Shown here: in pieces, positions 34,525 to 45,872 of the stretch
Layout: every line of letters starts with the position of its first letter
Numbering within the stretch: the stretch's first letter is position 1
Assembly: GCA_022376925.1 (NCBI GenBank)
Contig: JAIOJX010000031.1
Span: 140,510,854 to 140,574,853 of the forward strand
Origin: Tragulus kanchil
Taxonomy: Eukaryota; Chordata; Mammalia; Artiodactyla; Tragulidae
Direction: 5' to 3'
DNA length: 64,000 nucleotides
Translations under genes and position numbers: made by a program
The notes under the pieces: model-generated
The model's database searches: none
Told to the model about the DNA's origin: nothing
Seen by the model: the letters and a program-made list of their open reading frames with translations, nothing else

Positions 34525-34664
34525 TTTTGGTATTGATCTGGGGCAGAGGGAGTGTGCAGTGCCATGAAGGCATATGGCATTGTAGTTCCCTAACCAGGGA
34601 CTGAACCTGCATCCCCTGCATTAGGAGCGTGTAGTCTTAACCACTGGACCACCGGGGAAATCCT
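34525..34664 (-). mobile_element. tRNA-derived SINE (CHR type)
   Basis: Antisense: gttccctaaccagggactga, then accactggaccaccggggaa. Confidence 0.85.
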
Positions 34665-34669
34665 GAGAG

Positions 34670-34825
34670 GGGCATTCTGATCCTTGCCCTGCAGCTGAGG
34701 AAACTGAAACTGGAGAAACCAGGTGGTTTACCTATGGTCACACAGCTTGCTTGCCTGAAATCTGAATCGTTGTCTTCCTGCCTCCAGCTCCCACATTCTA
34801 ACCATTAGGCCACAGTGCTCTTCAA
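34670..34825 (-). mobile_element. MIR relic
   Basis: Antisense MIR-like: gctgaggaaactgaaactgg, then ggtcacacagcttgcttgcc. Confidence 0.55.
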
Positions 34826-34968
34826 AAAGGGGGTGGGATAATCTTCAAAGTCCCCCTTCCTTCACATTTGGATTAGCGTTAGACAAAAACAGACTCTAGA
34901 AGAGGATCCTTATGTCCACATCATATGTAAAAATGGATATTCACGCCTTGAAAATGATCAGACGGTCC

Positions 34969-35283
34969 GTTATTTGATTGTTTATTGGCTGATCTGGGTC
35001 TGCATTGCTGCACATGGTCTTTCTGTAGTTGTGGTGAGCATGGGATACTCTCTAATTGCACTTTGGGGGCTTCTCCTTGCGGTGGCTTCTCTTATCGTGG
35101 AGCACAGGCTCTAGGCTCACGGGCTTCCGTAGTTGCGGCTCGTGGGCTCCAGAGTGCTGGCTCAGCAGTTGGTGCGCACAGGGTTAGTTGTCCTGCATGT
35201 GGGATCCTTCCAGACCAGGGATCAAACCCGTGTCTCCTATACTGACAGGTGGCTTACTAACCACGGGCTGCCAGCGAAGCCCC
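34969..35283 (-). mobile_element. tRNA-derived SINE, long CHR type
   Basis: Antisense copy ending gggctgccagcgaagcccca, with ccagaccagggatcaaaccc. Its 3' two-thirds recurs at 36105-36327 by D8. Confidence 0.9.
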
Positions 35284-37158
35284 AGAGGGTAAGTAAATGA
35301 ATGGAAACAGTTTATGGAACCAGGGGAATTTGAGCACTAAAAGACGATAGCGCGACTGGATGGCCCAGCTCACTAATGGCCAAACAATGAGGTCTTGTGA
35401 TACCGGCTTAGTGTCCTGGTTCTGACCTGAGGACTGGCTTCTTGGCAGCAGCTAGCTGCCCCTTATAAGAGAAGGAGCTTCTCTCTCTTGCATCCTTATT
35501 GGTGGAAGAGGAAGGGGACCATCTTGGGAGAGGATGAGGCTGGCTCTGTACCTTGCTTAGTCCCACCCTGTACCTTCCTACATCCGTGGGCCTCTGTCAC
35601 TTCCTTTGCAGCCTGCTTCGCCAGCTCCATTGTGGAGGCAGGAAGCGTGGCTCCTCTTTCCAAGGTGGACTGGCCCGATGCAGTCCACTGGATCCCGAGC
35701 ACACAGCCCCTGATGTGTTGGGCATGACTAATGGCTGTGACACTTGCTGGCCATCTGCTGCAAACCTATCACCAGCCTGACCCTTCCCGGCGTCCTCCTG
35801 CAATACTCAGAGGAGCAGATGGCGTGTCCGTCCCACAGAGGCAGCGTCAGGACCCGACAGGAGCCACCTCTGTTCCACAGCTAGTGGGTGGGAGTCGGAA
35901 TAAAAAAACACCAAGAGTAAGACCTGGTATAAAGTAAGGTGCTCCGTACATTTCAGCTGCTGATATTGACTTTGAAGCATTCTATGATCCTTTGTTCATT
36001 ACTTTTCTTTTTTTTTTTTTGGGCGGGGGTCGGGTTGGGGGGGGGGGGGGTGGACGGGCCACTTCTATTGTTCTTTCATTTCTCTATTTTCATCCGTCTT
36101 TGTTCTTTGGGGGCTTCTCCTTGCGGTGGCTTCTCTTATCGTGGAGCACAGGCTCTAGGCTCACGGGCTTCCGTAGTTGCGGCTCGTGGGCTCCAGAGTG
36201 CTGGCTCAGCAGTTGGTGCGCACAGGGTTAGTTGTCCTGCATGTGGGATCCTTCCAGACCAGGGATCAAACCCGTGTCTCCTATACTGACAGGTGGCTTA
36301 CTAACCACGGGCTGCCAGCGAAGCCCCAGAGGGTAAGTAAATGAATGGAAACAGTTTATGGAACCAGGGGAATTTGAGCACTAAAAGACGATAGCGCGAC
36401 TGGATGGCCCAGCTCACTAATGGCCAAACAATGAGGTCTTGTGATACCGGCTTAGTGTCCTGGTTCTGACCTGAGGACTGGCTTCTTGGCAGCAGCTAGC
36501 TGCCCCTTATAAGAGAAGGAGCTTCTCTCTCTTGCATCCTTATTGGTGGAAGAGGAAGGGGACCATCTTGGGAGAGGATGAGGCTGGCTCTGTACCTTGC
36601 TTAGTCCCACCCTGTACCTTCCTACATCCGTGGGCCTCTGTCACTTCCTTTGCAGCCTGCTTCGCGCCAGCTCCATTGTGGAGGCAGGAAGCGTGGCTCC
36701 TCTTTCCAAGGTGGACTGGCCCGATGCAGTCCACTGGATCCCGAGCACACAGCCCCTGATGTGTTGGGCATGACTAATGGCTGTGACACTTGCTGGCCAT
36801 CTGCTGCAAACCTATCACCAGCCGGACCCTTCCCCGGCGTCCTCCCTGCAATACTCAGAGGAGCAGATGGCGTGTCCGTCCCACAGAGGCAGCGTCAGGA
36901 CCCGACAGGAGCCACCTCTGTTCCACAGCTAGTGGGTGGGAGTCGGAATAAAAAAACACCAAGAGTAAGACCTGGTATAAAGTAAGGTGCTCCGTACATT
37001 TCAGCTGCTGATATTGACTTTGAAGCATTCTATGATCCTTTGTTCATTACTTTTCTTTTTTTTTTTTTGGGCGGGGGTCGGGTTGGGAGGGAGGGGAGTG
37101 GACGGGCCACTTCTATTGTTCTTTCATTTCTCTATTTTCATCCGTCTTTGCTCTTTGG
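35061..37158. repeat. Tandem duplication D8 (unit about 1046 bp)
   Basis: Junction 36104/36105 at the shared hexamer ctttgg. Near its end the first copy shows a 14-base G run (36036-36049) where the second copy reads a mixed gggagggaggggag. Small indels also occur in the middle. Confidence 0.95.
35284..36000. other. Intergenic single-copy DNA (duplicated by D8)
   Basis: No gene or repeat recognised. A TATA-like cccttataagag at 35460-35471 is isolated and I give it no function. Confidence 0.5.
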
Positions 37159-37363
37159 CTCCTGTGGGCCTCCCATCGCAGTGGCCTCTGTTGTCGCAGA
37201 GCACCGGCTCTGGGCGCATGTGCTCCAGAGCTCCGGCTCGGTGATTGGACACATGGGTCCAGCCGCTCCGTGGCACGTGGGATCTTCCCAGGCCAGGGAT
37301 CGAACCGGAGCCCCTTGCACTGCAAGGCGGTGTCCTTACCCACTGGACCACCAGGGGAAGCCC
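37051..37363 (-). mobile_element. tRNA-derived SINE ('tgtccaattacgagcc' type), full length with G4-prone tail
   Basis: Antisense: T run, G-rich tail (37067-37098), body with cgtgggatcttcccaggcca, head accaccaggggaagccc. Target-site duplication tgttcattactttt (37041-) / tgttcattatttttt (37364-). Second copy 38209-38521 by D9; truncated copy 36003-36110 in D8. Confidence 0.95.
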
Positions 37364-37950
37364 TGTTCATTATTTTTTGTTGGAACATAGTTGCTTTGCG
37401 ATGTTGTGTAGAGCAAAGTGAATCAGCTGTATGTTTTACATATAGCTCCTCTTCTTTTTGGCTTTCCTTCCCGTTTAGGTCGCCACAGAGCACTGAGCTG
37501 GGTTCCCTGAGCTCTACCGCAGCTATAGTTATCTGTTTCACACACAGTATCCATCATCCATTTGTGTCGATCCCAATCTCCCAGTTCATCCCCATCCTCT
37601 CTTTCCCTCCTCGGTGTTCGTATGTTTTTTCTCTACCTCCGTGTCTCTGTTTCTACTTTGTAAATAAGATCGTCTATACTATTTTTCCAGTATCCCTGCC
37701 TGGAGAATTCCATGGCTCGTCCATCAGGGTGCGAAGAGTCAGACACAACTGAATGACTTTGACTTTTTTCATACCATTTCTCATCTACACCATTTACACA
37801 TAACATCGTCTATACCGTTTTTCATATATATGCGTTAACATAGGAAATTTATTTTTCTCTTTCTGACATTTCACTCTGTATGACTAGGTTTTTGCAAATG
37901 GCACAATTTCGTTCCTTTCTCAGTATAAAATATCCCATGATCCTTTAAAA
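37364..37950 (-). mobile_element. Ruminant L1 3'-end fragment with Bov-A scrap
   Basis: Antisense L1 terminal sequence (gtttttctctacctccgtgt, then catatatatgcgttaacata), with about 60 bp of Bov-A end (37694-37757). Duplicated by D9. Confidence 0.8.
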
Positions 37951-39099
37951 ATGTGATTCAGGTAACATCATTCCCTGTTCAAAACTGTCTCTTGCCTCTC
38001 CATCTTCCTCAGAGCCAAAGCCAAACCCTTACCTTGACTTCCAGGGCCTGACCTGGCTTCATCTCTCCAGCCCCACTTCCTCCCCGGCATCGCCTTGGGG
38101 AGTCGGAATAAAAAAACCAAGAGTAAGACCTGGTATAAAGTAAGGTGCTCCGTACATTTCAGCTGCTGATATTGACTTTGAAGCATTCTATGATCCTTTG
38201 TTCATTACTTTTCTTTTTTTTTTTTTGGGCGGGGGTCGGGTTGGGAGGGAGGGGAGTGGACGGGCCACTTCTATTGTTCTTTCATTTCTCTATTTTCATC
38301 CGTCTTTGCTCTTTGGCTCCTGTGGGCCTCCCATCGCAGTGGCCTCTGTTGTCGCAGAGCACCGGCTCTGGGCGCATGTGCTCCAGAGCTCCGGCTCGGT
38401 GATTGGACACATGGGTCCAGCCGCTCCGTGGCACGTGGGATCTTCCCAGGCCAGGGATCGAACCGGAGCCCCTTGCACTGCAAGGCGGTGTCCTTACCCA
38501 CTGGACCACCAGGGGAAGCCCTGTTCATTATTTTTTGTTGGAACATAGTTGCTTTGCGATGTTGTGTAGAGCAAAGTGAATCAGCTGTATGTTTTACATA
38601 TAGCTCCTCTTCTTTTTGGCTTTCCTTCCCGTTTAGGTCGCCACAGAGCACTGAGCTGGGTTCCCTGAGCTCTACCGCAGCTATAGTTATCTGTTTCACA
38701 CACAGTATCCATCATCCATTTGTGTCGATCCCAATCTCCCAGTTCATCCCCATCCTCTCTTTCCCTCCTCGGTGTTCGTATGTTTTTTCTCTACCTCCGT
38801 GTCTCTGTTTCTACTTTGTAAATAAGATCGTCTATACTATTTTTCCAGTATCCCTGCCTGGAGAATTCCATGGCTCGTCCATCAGGGTGCGAAGAGTCAG
38901 ACACAACTGAATGACTTTGACTTTTTTCATACCATTTCTCATCTACACCATTTACACATAACATCGTCTATACCGTTTTTCATATATATGCGTTAACATA
39001 GGAAATTTATTTTTCTCTTTCTGACATTTCACTCTGTATGACTAGGTTTTTGCAAATGGCACAATTTCGTTCCTTTCTACGAGTATAAAATATCCCATG

Positions 39100-39660
39100 A
39101 TCCTTTAAAAATGTGATTCAGGTAACATCATTCCCTGTTCAAAACTGTCTCTTGCCTCTCCATCTTCCTCAGAGCCAAAGCCAAACCCTTACCTTGACTT
39201 CCAGGGCCTGACCTGGCTTCACTCTCTCTCCAGCCCCACTTCCTCCCCCGGCATCGCCAGGGTCCGGCCACACCGGCCTCTGCCCCAGTTTTGACACACG
39301 AGGCCTATTTCTAACCCAGGACCACAGCCTCTGCGCTCCCTGTCCCTAGCACACCCACCCCTCAGCTCCTGGCCCGACTCCTGCCCTCATTTCATCCTGG
39401 TTTCCAGGGTGACTGACTTAAAGAAGCTTCTGGAAAGAGATCCAGGGGGGCACCTCTGACGTCTCAACCCCGCATGACGGTTTCTCTTTGTGGGGCTACG
39501 TGTCTGTCACCGTGTGCGCCTTCCACTCCTCTCCATGCTGGACTCCCAGCTCCTTGAGGACAGGGCCCGGGTCTGTCCCTCTTACACTGTGGCCTCTGCA
39601 CCTGCCACGGTGCGGGGCTAAGTGTGGCCCTCAACAAATAGTTTTTGGATGAAGGAATGT
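39100..39660 (+). mobile_element. L2 3'-end relic
   Basis: Long L2-like pattern: agagccaaagccaaaccctt, ccagggcctgacctggcttc, agctccttgaggacagggcc, then gtggccctcaacaaatagtt. Confidence 0.7.
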
Positions 39661-42092
39661 TTTTGATGATGATTCTCTCCCACCATCCTCCTCCGAGGGG
39701 CCTTTTGGGTTAGCAGAGGAAGTAACTGGTGGCCTCTGGCTGAGTCTGAAGAGGAGGAGAGAGGCATGGGGACGGCTGGCCACTGGGGGGTGTGGCATTC
39801 TCAGGAAAGGCCTCTGCCCGCACTCTCAGGCCCAGGTCTCCCTGCAGTGGCCCAGCGGGCCTGAGGGGCCGGGCTGAGCAGACTCATCACCCTGAGGGCG
39901 CCAGCCTCCCACCCCAGCGAGGCCTTCCAGGCTTGGCCCTGCTGTGGGGTGGGGGTGGGGTGGGGGCGGTGCTCTGGGCCACAGCTGACATCCTGGACAC
40001 CTGGACCTGGGGGTAGAGGGTAGCCTCTCACGGTTGAGGCAGTTCTGGGAAAGCCTGTGGGCACTCATTACAGGAATTCCCTTACAGCTGACAGACGAAA
40101 ACATCTTACTGGAAGCCAATTCCCAGATACACCGAAGCCCTGAATGTCAGGGGCTCCCATGACCCCCACGTCTGCCCTGCTGTGTTCCCCAGAGTCCCCT
40201 TACAGAGCAGTGAGGCAGAGCGAGGAATCCCCATGACCAGAGGTCCTCAGGCTATACTTTTCTTCTTTTGTCTGAGCCTCAGTCCTCTCCTCTGAGGAAT
40301 GGGCAGAACCAGGCTTGTGCCATCTCTGTGGTTGGCAGGAGGCTAAGTGAGGAGTGAAAAGGCTTCTTGCACAGGGACTGCCTCCCCAATTGTAAGGTGT
40401 GGGAAGGGCCCATTCTCCTGGATGCTCTGTCCCTGTAGGAAGAGGAGGGAGGTGGTATCTTCCAAGCCCAGGCCCCCAGCGGCTGCAGCAGATGCTCCTG
40501 GCTGGCAGCAGGGAAGGACTTTCCTGGCACTGGCCTGTTGGTGCTGCTGGAGAGGCCCACAGGGGCCTGAGGCTGGGTCAGTGGGCAGCTCTTTGGGGAG
40601 GCTGTGGCCTGAAGTGATTCGCTGTGACAGGTTGTTGACAGTGCAAAGTCGCAGAATTGTTCATGGTCATGGGCAGAGCTGCCCTGGCCACCTGCCGGGC
40701 AAAGAAGAGGAACAAAAGAGAGGTGGCAGCTGGTCGCTGTCCTTGTAGGGACCTGGGCTGCCTCTGCCCTCGTGGGTCGAGCATGGGAGCCCAGGCCCTG
40801 GTGCCCACTGCTGATAGCCCCGAAGTCATGTGGATTCTGATTCTATCATGACAAACCCAGAGCCTTTGATCAAATAGGAGACACAAGTTGATTTTTGTGC
40901 AGGCGTAAAATCTGTGTCTGGGTTCATTTCATTCCATGCCTCTGCCCGCACTCTCAGGCCCAGGTCTCCTGCAGTGGCCCAGCGGGCCTGAGGGGCCGGG
41001 CTGAGCAGACTCATCACCCTGAGGGCGCCAGCCTCCCACCCCAGCGAGGCCTTCCAGGCTTGGCCCTGCTGTGGGGTGGGGGTGGGGTGGGGGCGGTGCT
41101 CTGGGCCACAGCTGACATCCTGGACACCTGGACCTGGGGGTAGAGGGTAGCCTCTCACGGTTGAGGCAGTTCTGGGAAAGCCTGTGGGCACTCATTACAG
41201 GAATTCCCTTACAGCTGACAGACGAAAACATCTTACTGGAAGCCAATTCCCAGATACACCGAAGCCCTGAATGTCAGGGGCTCCCATGACCCCCACGTCT
41301 GCCCTGCTGTGTTCCCCAGAGTCCCCTTACAGAGCAGTGAGGCAGAGCGAGGAATCCCCATGACCAGAGGTCCTCAGGCTATACTTTTCTTCTTTTGTCT
41401 GAGCCTCAGTCCTCTCCTCTGAGGAATGGGCAGAACCAGGCTTGTGCCATCTCTGTGGTTGGCAGGAGGCTAAGTGAGGAGTGAAAAGGCTTCTTGCACA
41501 GGGACTGCCTCCCCAATTGTAAGGTGTGGGAAGGGCCCATTCTCCTGGATGCTCTGTCCCTGTAGGAAGAGGAGGGAGGTGGTATCTTCCAAGCCCAGGC
41601 CCCCAGCGGCTGCAGCAGATGCTCCTGGCTGGCAGCAGGGAAGGACTTTCCTGGCACTGGCCTGTTGGTGCTGCTGGAGAGGCCCACAGGGGCCTGAGGC
41701 TGGGTCAGTGGGCAGCTCTTTGGGGAGGCTGTGGCCTGAAGTGATTCGCTGTGACAGGTTGTTGACAGTGCAAAGTCGCAGAATTGTTCATGGTCATGGG
41801 CAGAGCTGCCCTGGCCACCTGCCGGGCAAAGAAGAGGAACAAAAGAGAGGTGGCAGCTGGTCGCTGTCCTTGTAGGGACCTGGGCTGCCTCTGCCCTCGT
41901 GGGTCGAGCATGGGAGCCCAGGCCCTGGTGCCCACTGCTGATAGCCCCGAAGTCATGTGGATTCTGATTCTATCATGACAAACCCAGAGCCTTTGATCAA
42001 ATAGGAGACACAAGTTGATTTTTGTGCAGGGCGTAAAATCTGTGTCTGGGTTCATTTCATTCCATGTGGATGTTCAGTTGTTCTAGGACCAC
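39661..42092. other. GC-rich intergenic DNA
   Basis: Mostly unique sequence doubled by D10. It includes a G-quadruplex-like run (about 39946-39968) and a weak MIR-like patch (40272-40365). No exon recognised. Confidence 0.5.
39810..42066. repeat. Tandem duplication D10 (unit about 1128 bp)
   Basis: Junction 40937/40938. The only differences seen are one C lost in the second copy 30 bases after its start, and one G lost in the first copy 35 bases before its end. Confidence 0.96.
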
Positions 42093-44286
42093 CTTTTTTT
42101 TTTTTTTTTCGGCCACACTGTGGCATGTGGAATCATAGTTCGCCAACCAGGCATTGCCCCTCTGCCTTGGAAGCACAGAGTCTTAACCACTGGACCGCCA
42201 GGGAAGGACCATCTGCAGGGAAGAGTCTTTTCTCCGTTTTACTGCTTTTCCTCCTGTCAGTTGATGGTATTTTTGTGGATCTATTTCTGGGCTATCAGTT
42301 CTGTTCCACTGATCTATTTGTCTGTTCTCTCATCAATCTCATACTGTCTTGACTATCGTAGCTCTATAGTAAGTCTTAAAGTCGAGGAGTTCAGTCTTCC
42401 AACTTCATTCTTCTTTAGCATTGCGTTGTCTACTCTGGGTTTTTTGCCTCTCCGTATAAACTCTAGAATCAGTTTGTCAATATTCCTAAAATAGTTTGTG
42501 GCAAGTTAGATTGGGATTGCATTGAATCTATGCATCAATTTGAGGATACCTTACATCTTGACCATAGTGCGTCTTGCTGTTTGTGAATATGAACTAGATT
42601 TTTTTATTCCCTTCATCAGAGTTTGTAGTTTTCCTTGTGTAGATCTTGTACATATTTTGTTAGATCTATAGCTAAGTAGTTCATCTGGGGGAAAATGCTA
42701 ATATAAATGGTTTTGTGTTTTTAAATTCAGATTCTACTTGCTCATGGCTAGTGTACAGGGAAAGGACTGACTTTTGTATATTGACCTTTATTCCTGCAAC
42801 CTTGCTATAATCACTTATTTTATAATTACGGTGTTTTTCAATCCTTTCAGATTTTCTAGTCAGATGACTATGTAATCTGTGAATAAAGACCGTTTCTTCC
42901 CAATCTGTATTTTCTTGTGCTGTCTTATTGTGTTGGTTAGCACTTCCAATACAATGGTACAAAGGAGTGTTGAGAAGAGCTGTTGTACCTGATCTTAGAG
43001 GGAACGTTCCAAGAGTTTTACCATTCATTAAGTATGCTATTAGTTGTGGACTTTTTTAATTTTGGTGTCTTATTGTTTTTTTTTTTGTGGAGGGAATGCA
43101 TGGGTTTGTTTTTTTTCTGCTCCCATCTTTTTGTCATGTGGATTCTGATTCTATCATGACAAACCCAGAGCCTTTGATCAAATAGGAGACACAAGTTGAT
43201 TTTTGTGCAGGGCGTAAAATCTGTGTCTGGGTTCATTTCATTCCATGTGGATGTTCAGTTGTTCTAGGACCACCTTTTTTTTTTTTCGGCCACACTGTGG
43301 CATGTGGAATCATAGTTCGCCAACCAGGCATTGCCCCTCTGCCTTGGAAGCACAGAGTCTTAACCACTGGACCGCCAGGGAAGGACCATCTGCAGGGAAG
43401 AGTCTTTTCTCCGTTTTACTGCTTTTCCTCCTGTCAGTTGATGGTATTTTTGTGGATCTATTTCTGGGCTATCAGTTCTGTTCCACTGATCTATTTGTCT
43501 GTTCTCTCATCAATCTCATACTGTCTTGACTATCGTAGCTCTATAGTAAGTCTTAAAGTCGAGGAGTTCAGTCTTCCAACTTCATTCTTCTTTAGCATTG
43601 CGTTGTCTACTCTGGGTTTTTTGCCTCTCCGTATAAACTCTAGAATCAGTTTGTCAATATTCCTAAAATAGTTTGTGGCAAGTTAGATTGGGATTGCATT
43701 GAATCTATGCATCAATTTGAGGATACCTTACATCTTGACCATAGTGCGTCTTGCTGTTTGTGAATATGAACTAGATTTTTTTATTCCCTTCATCAGAGTT
43801 TGTAGTTTTCCTTGTGTAGATCTTGTACATATTTTGTTAGATCTATAGCTAAGTAGTTCATCTGGGGGAAAATGCTAATATAAATGGTTTTGTGTTTTTA
43901 AATTCAGATTCTACTTGCTCATGGCTAGTGTACAGGGAAAGGACTGACTTTTGTATATTGACCTTTATTCCTGCAACCTTGCTATAATCACTTATTTTAT
44001 AATTACGGTGTTTTTCAATCCTTTCAGATTTTCTAGTCAGATGACTATGTAATCTGTGAATAAAGACCGTTTCTTCCCAATCTGTATTTTCTTGTGCTGT
44101 CTTATTGTGTTGGTTAGCACTTCCAATACAATGGTACAAAAAGGAGTGTTGAGAAGAGCTGTTGTACCTGATCTTAGAGGGAACGTTCCAAGAGTTTTAC
44201 CATTCATTAAGTATGCTATTAGTTGTGGACTTTTTTTTTTTAATTTTGGTGTCTTATTGTTTTTTTTTTTTTTTTTTGTGGAGGGG
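41952..44286. repeat. Tandem duplication D11 (unit about 1178 bp)
   Basis: Junction near 43132/43133, overlapping D10. The T run at 42093 is shorter in the second copy. The last 50 bases of the first copy are corrupted. Confidence 0.95.
42093..42210 (-). mobile_element. tRNA-derived SINE (short CHR type)
   Basis: T run, ggccacactgtggcatgtgg, then accactggaccgccagggaa. Copy 43276-43388 from D11. Confidence 0.85.
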
Positions 44287-44572
44287 GGACAGGTTGGCGA
44301 GGGGTGTGGGCGGGCCACTTCTATTGGTCTTTCATTTATCTATTTTCATCCACCTTTGTTCTTTGGCCCTTATGGGCCTCCCATCTCAGCGGCCTCTGTT
44401 GTCGCAGAGCACCAGCTCCGGGCGCATGCGCTCTAGAGCTCCGGCTCGGTCGTTGGACACATCGGTCCAGCCACTCTGCGGCATGTGGAATCTTCCCAGG
44501 CCAGGGATCGAACCAGCGTCCCTTGCACTGCAAGGCGGTGTCCTTACCCACTGGACCACCAGGGGAAGCCCC
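44263..44572 (-). mobile_element. tRNA-derived SINE ('tgtccaattacgagcc' type)
   Basis: Antisense full copy: T run, G-rich tail, cttcccaggccagggatcga, ending accaccaggggaagcccc. Confidence 0.93.
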
Positions 44573-44583
44573 CATCGTTTATT

Positions 44584-44808
44584 TTTCATCCATCTTTATT
44601 CTTTGGCCTATGTGGGCCTCCCATCTCAGTGGCCTCTCTTGTTGCAGAACACCGGTTCTGGGCGCATGCGCTCCAGAGCGCTGGTTGGTAATTGCACACC
44701 AGCTGCTCTGCGGCACATGGGATCTTCTCGGGTCAGGGATCGAACGGGCGTCTCTTGCATTGCAAGGCAGACTCTTTACCCACTGGACACCAGGGAAGCC
44801 CTGTTGTG
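44584..44808 (-). mobile_element. tRNA-derived SINE, tail-truncated, next to the previous one
   Basis: Antisense: ccatctttattctttggcct through gtcagggatcgaacgggcgt to actggacaccagggaagccc. It lacks the G-rich tail. Confidence 0.88.
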
Positions 44809-44959
44809 GATTTTTTGATAGTGTTTATCAAGATGAAGATGTTCCCCTCTATTCCTAGTTTACTGAGAGTTTTAATTTTTTTTTAACTTTTTATGTAATT
44901 TAAAATTTTACTAATTTATTATTATTATTTTTTTTTAATAATTTTTTTTTAAGATTTAT

Positions 44960-45271
44960 TTATTTATTTATTTTGGGTGGGGGTCGGGTTGGGGAGGGAG
45001 GGGAGCGGGCGGGCCACTTCTATTGGTCTTTCATTTATCTATTTTCATCCGTCTTCGTTCTTTGGCTCCTATGGGCCTCCCATCACGGTGGCGTCTGTTG
45101 TTGCAGAGCACCGGCTCTGGGCGCATGAGCTGCAGAGCTCCGGCTAGGTGATTGGACACATGAGTCCAGCCGCTCCGCGGCACGTGGGATCTTCCCAGGC
45201 CAGGGCTCGAACCGGCGCCCCTTGCACTGCAAGGCGGTGTCCTTACCCACTGGACCACCAGGGGGAGCCCC
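44960..45271 (-). mobile_element. tRNA-derived SINE ('tgtccaattacgagcc' type), full length
   Basis: Antisense: attta repeats, G-rich tail (44975-45008), body, head ggaccaccagggggagcccc. Well preserved. The last 20 bases recur at 46389 by D12. Confidence 0.93.
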
Positions 45272-45282
45272 TAATTTATTAT

Positions 45283-45552
45283 TTTTTGACTGCACTGGAT
45301 CTTGGTTTCTGAGCATGGGCTTTCTCTAGTTGTGGCATGTGGGGGCTACCCTTGAGGTGCAGTGTGCAGGTTCCTCACTGTGGTGGCTTCTCTTGCGGAG
45401 CACACAGGCTCCAGGTGAGCAGGCTTCAGTGCCTGTGGTGCACGGGCTTAGCTGCTGTGCGGCATGAGGGATCTTCTTGGATTTGGGACTGAAGCCATGT
45501 CCCCTGCATTGGCAGATGGATTCTTAACCACTGGGTCACCAGGGAAATCCCT
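45283..45552 (-). mobile_element. tRNA-derived SINE, long CHR type
   Basis: Antisense: gactgcactggatcttggtt, then ccactgggtcaccagggaaa. Copy 46420-46689 from D12. Confidence 0.88.
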
Positions 45553-45699
45553 ACTGAGAGTTTTAAAATCATGGGTGGGTGTTGGATTTTGTCAAATGTT
45601 TTTTTCCTATCTATTGATAGGATCATGTTACTTTTCTTCTTTAGCCTGTTGATGTGATGGCTTATGTTAAGTGACTTGAGTTTTTTTTTTTTTTTTAAT

Positions 45700-45872
45700 G
45701 GGGACCATTTTTAAAGGATTTATTGACTTTGTTACAATAGTACTTCTCTTTTATTTATGTTTTTATTTGTCTGAGAGACATGTGGAATCTTAGCTTCCCA
45801 ATCAGAGACCAAACCTTCACCCACTGCCTTGGAAAGCCAAGTCTTAACCACTGGGTCATTGGGGAAGCCCCC
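45700..45872 (-). mobile_element. tRNA-derived SINE, diverged
   Basis: Antisense: catgtggaatcttagcttcc, then accactgggtcattggggaa. Copy 46837-47009 from D12. Confidence 0.75.

Larger units (their letters stand above)
36938..39258. repeat. Tandem duplication D9 (unit about 1159 bp)
   Basis: The second copy starts near 38096 and overlaps the end of D8. The first copy lost short CT units at 38060-38090 relative to 39220-39258. The second copy lost ca near 38117. Confidence 0.95.
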
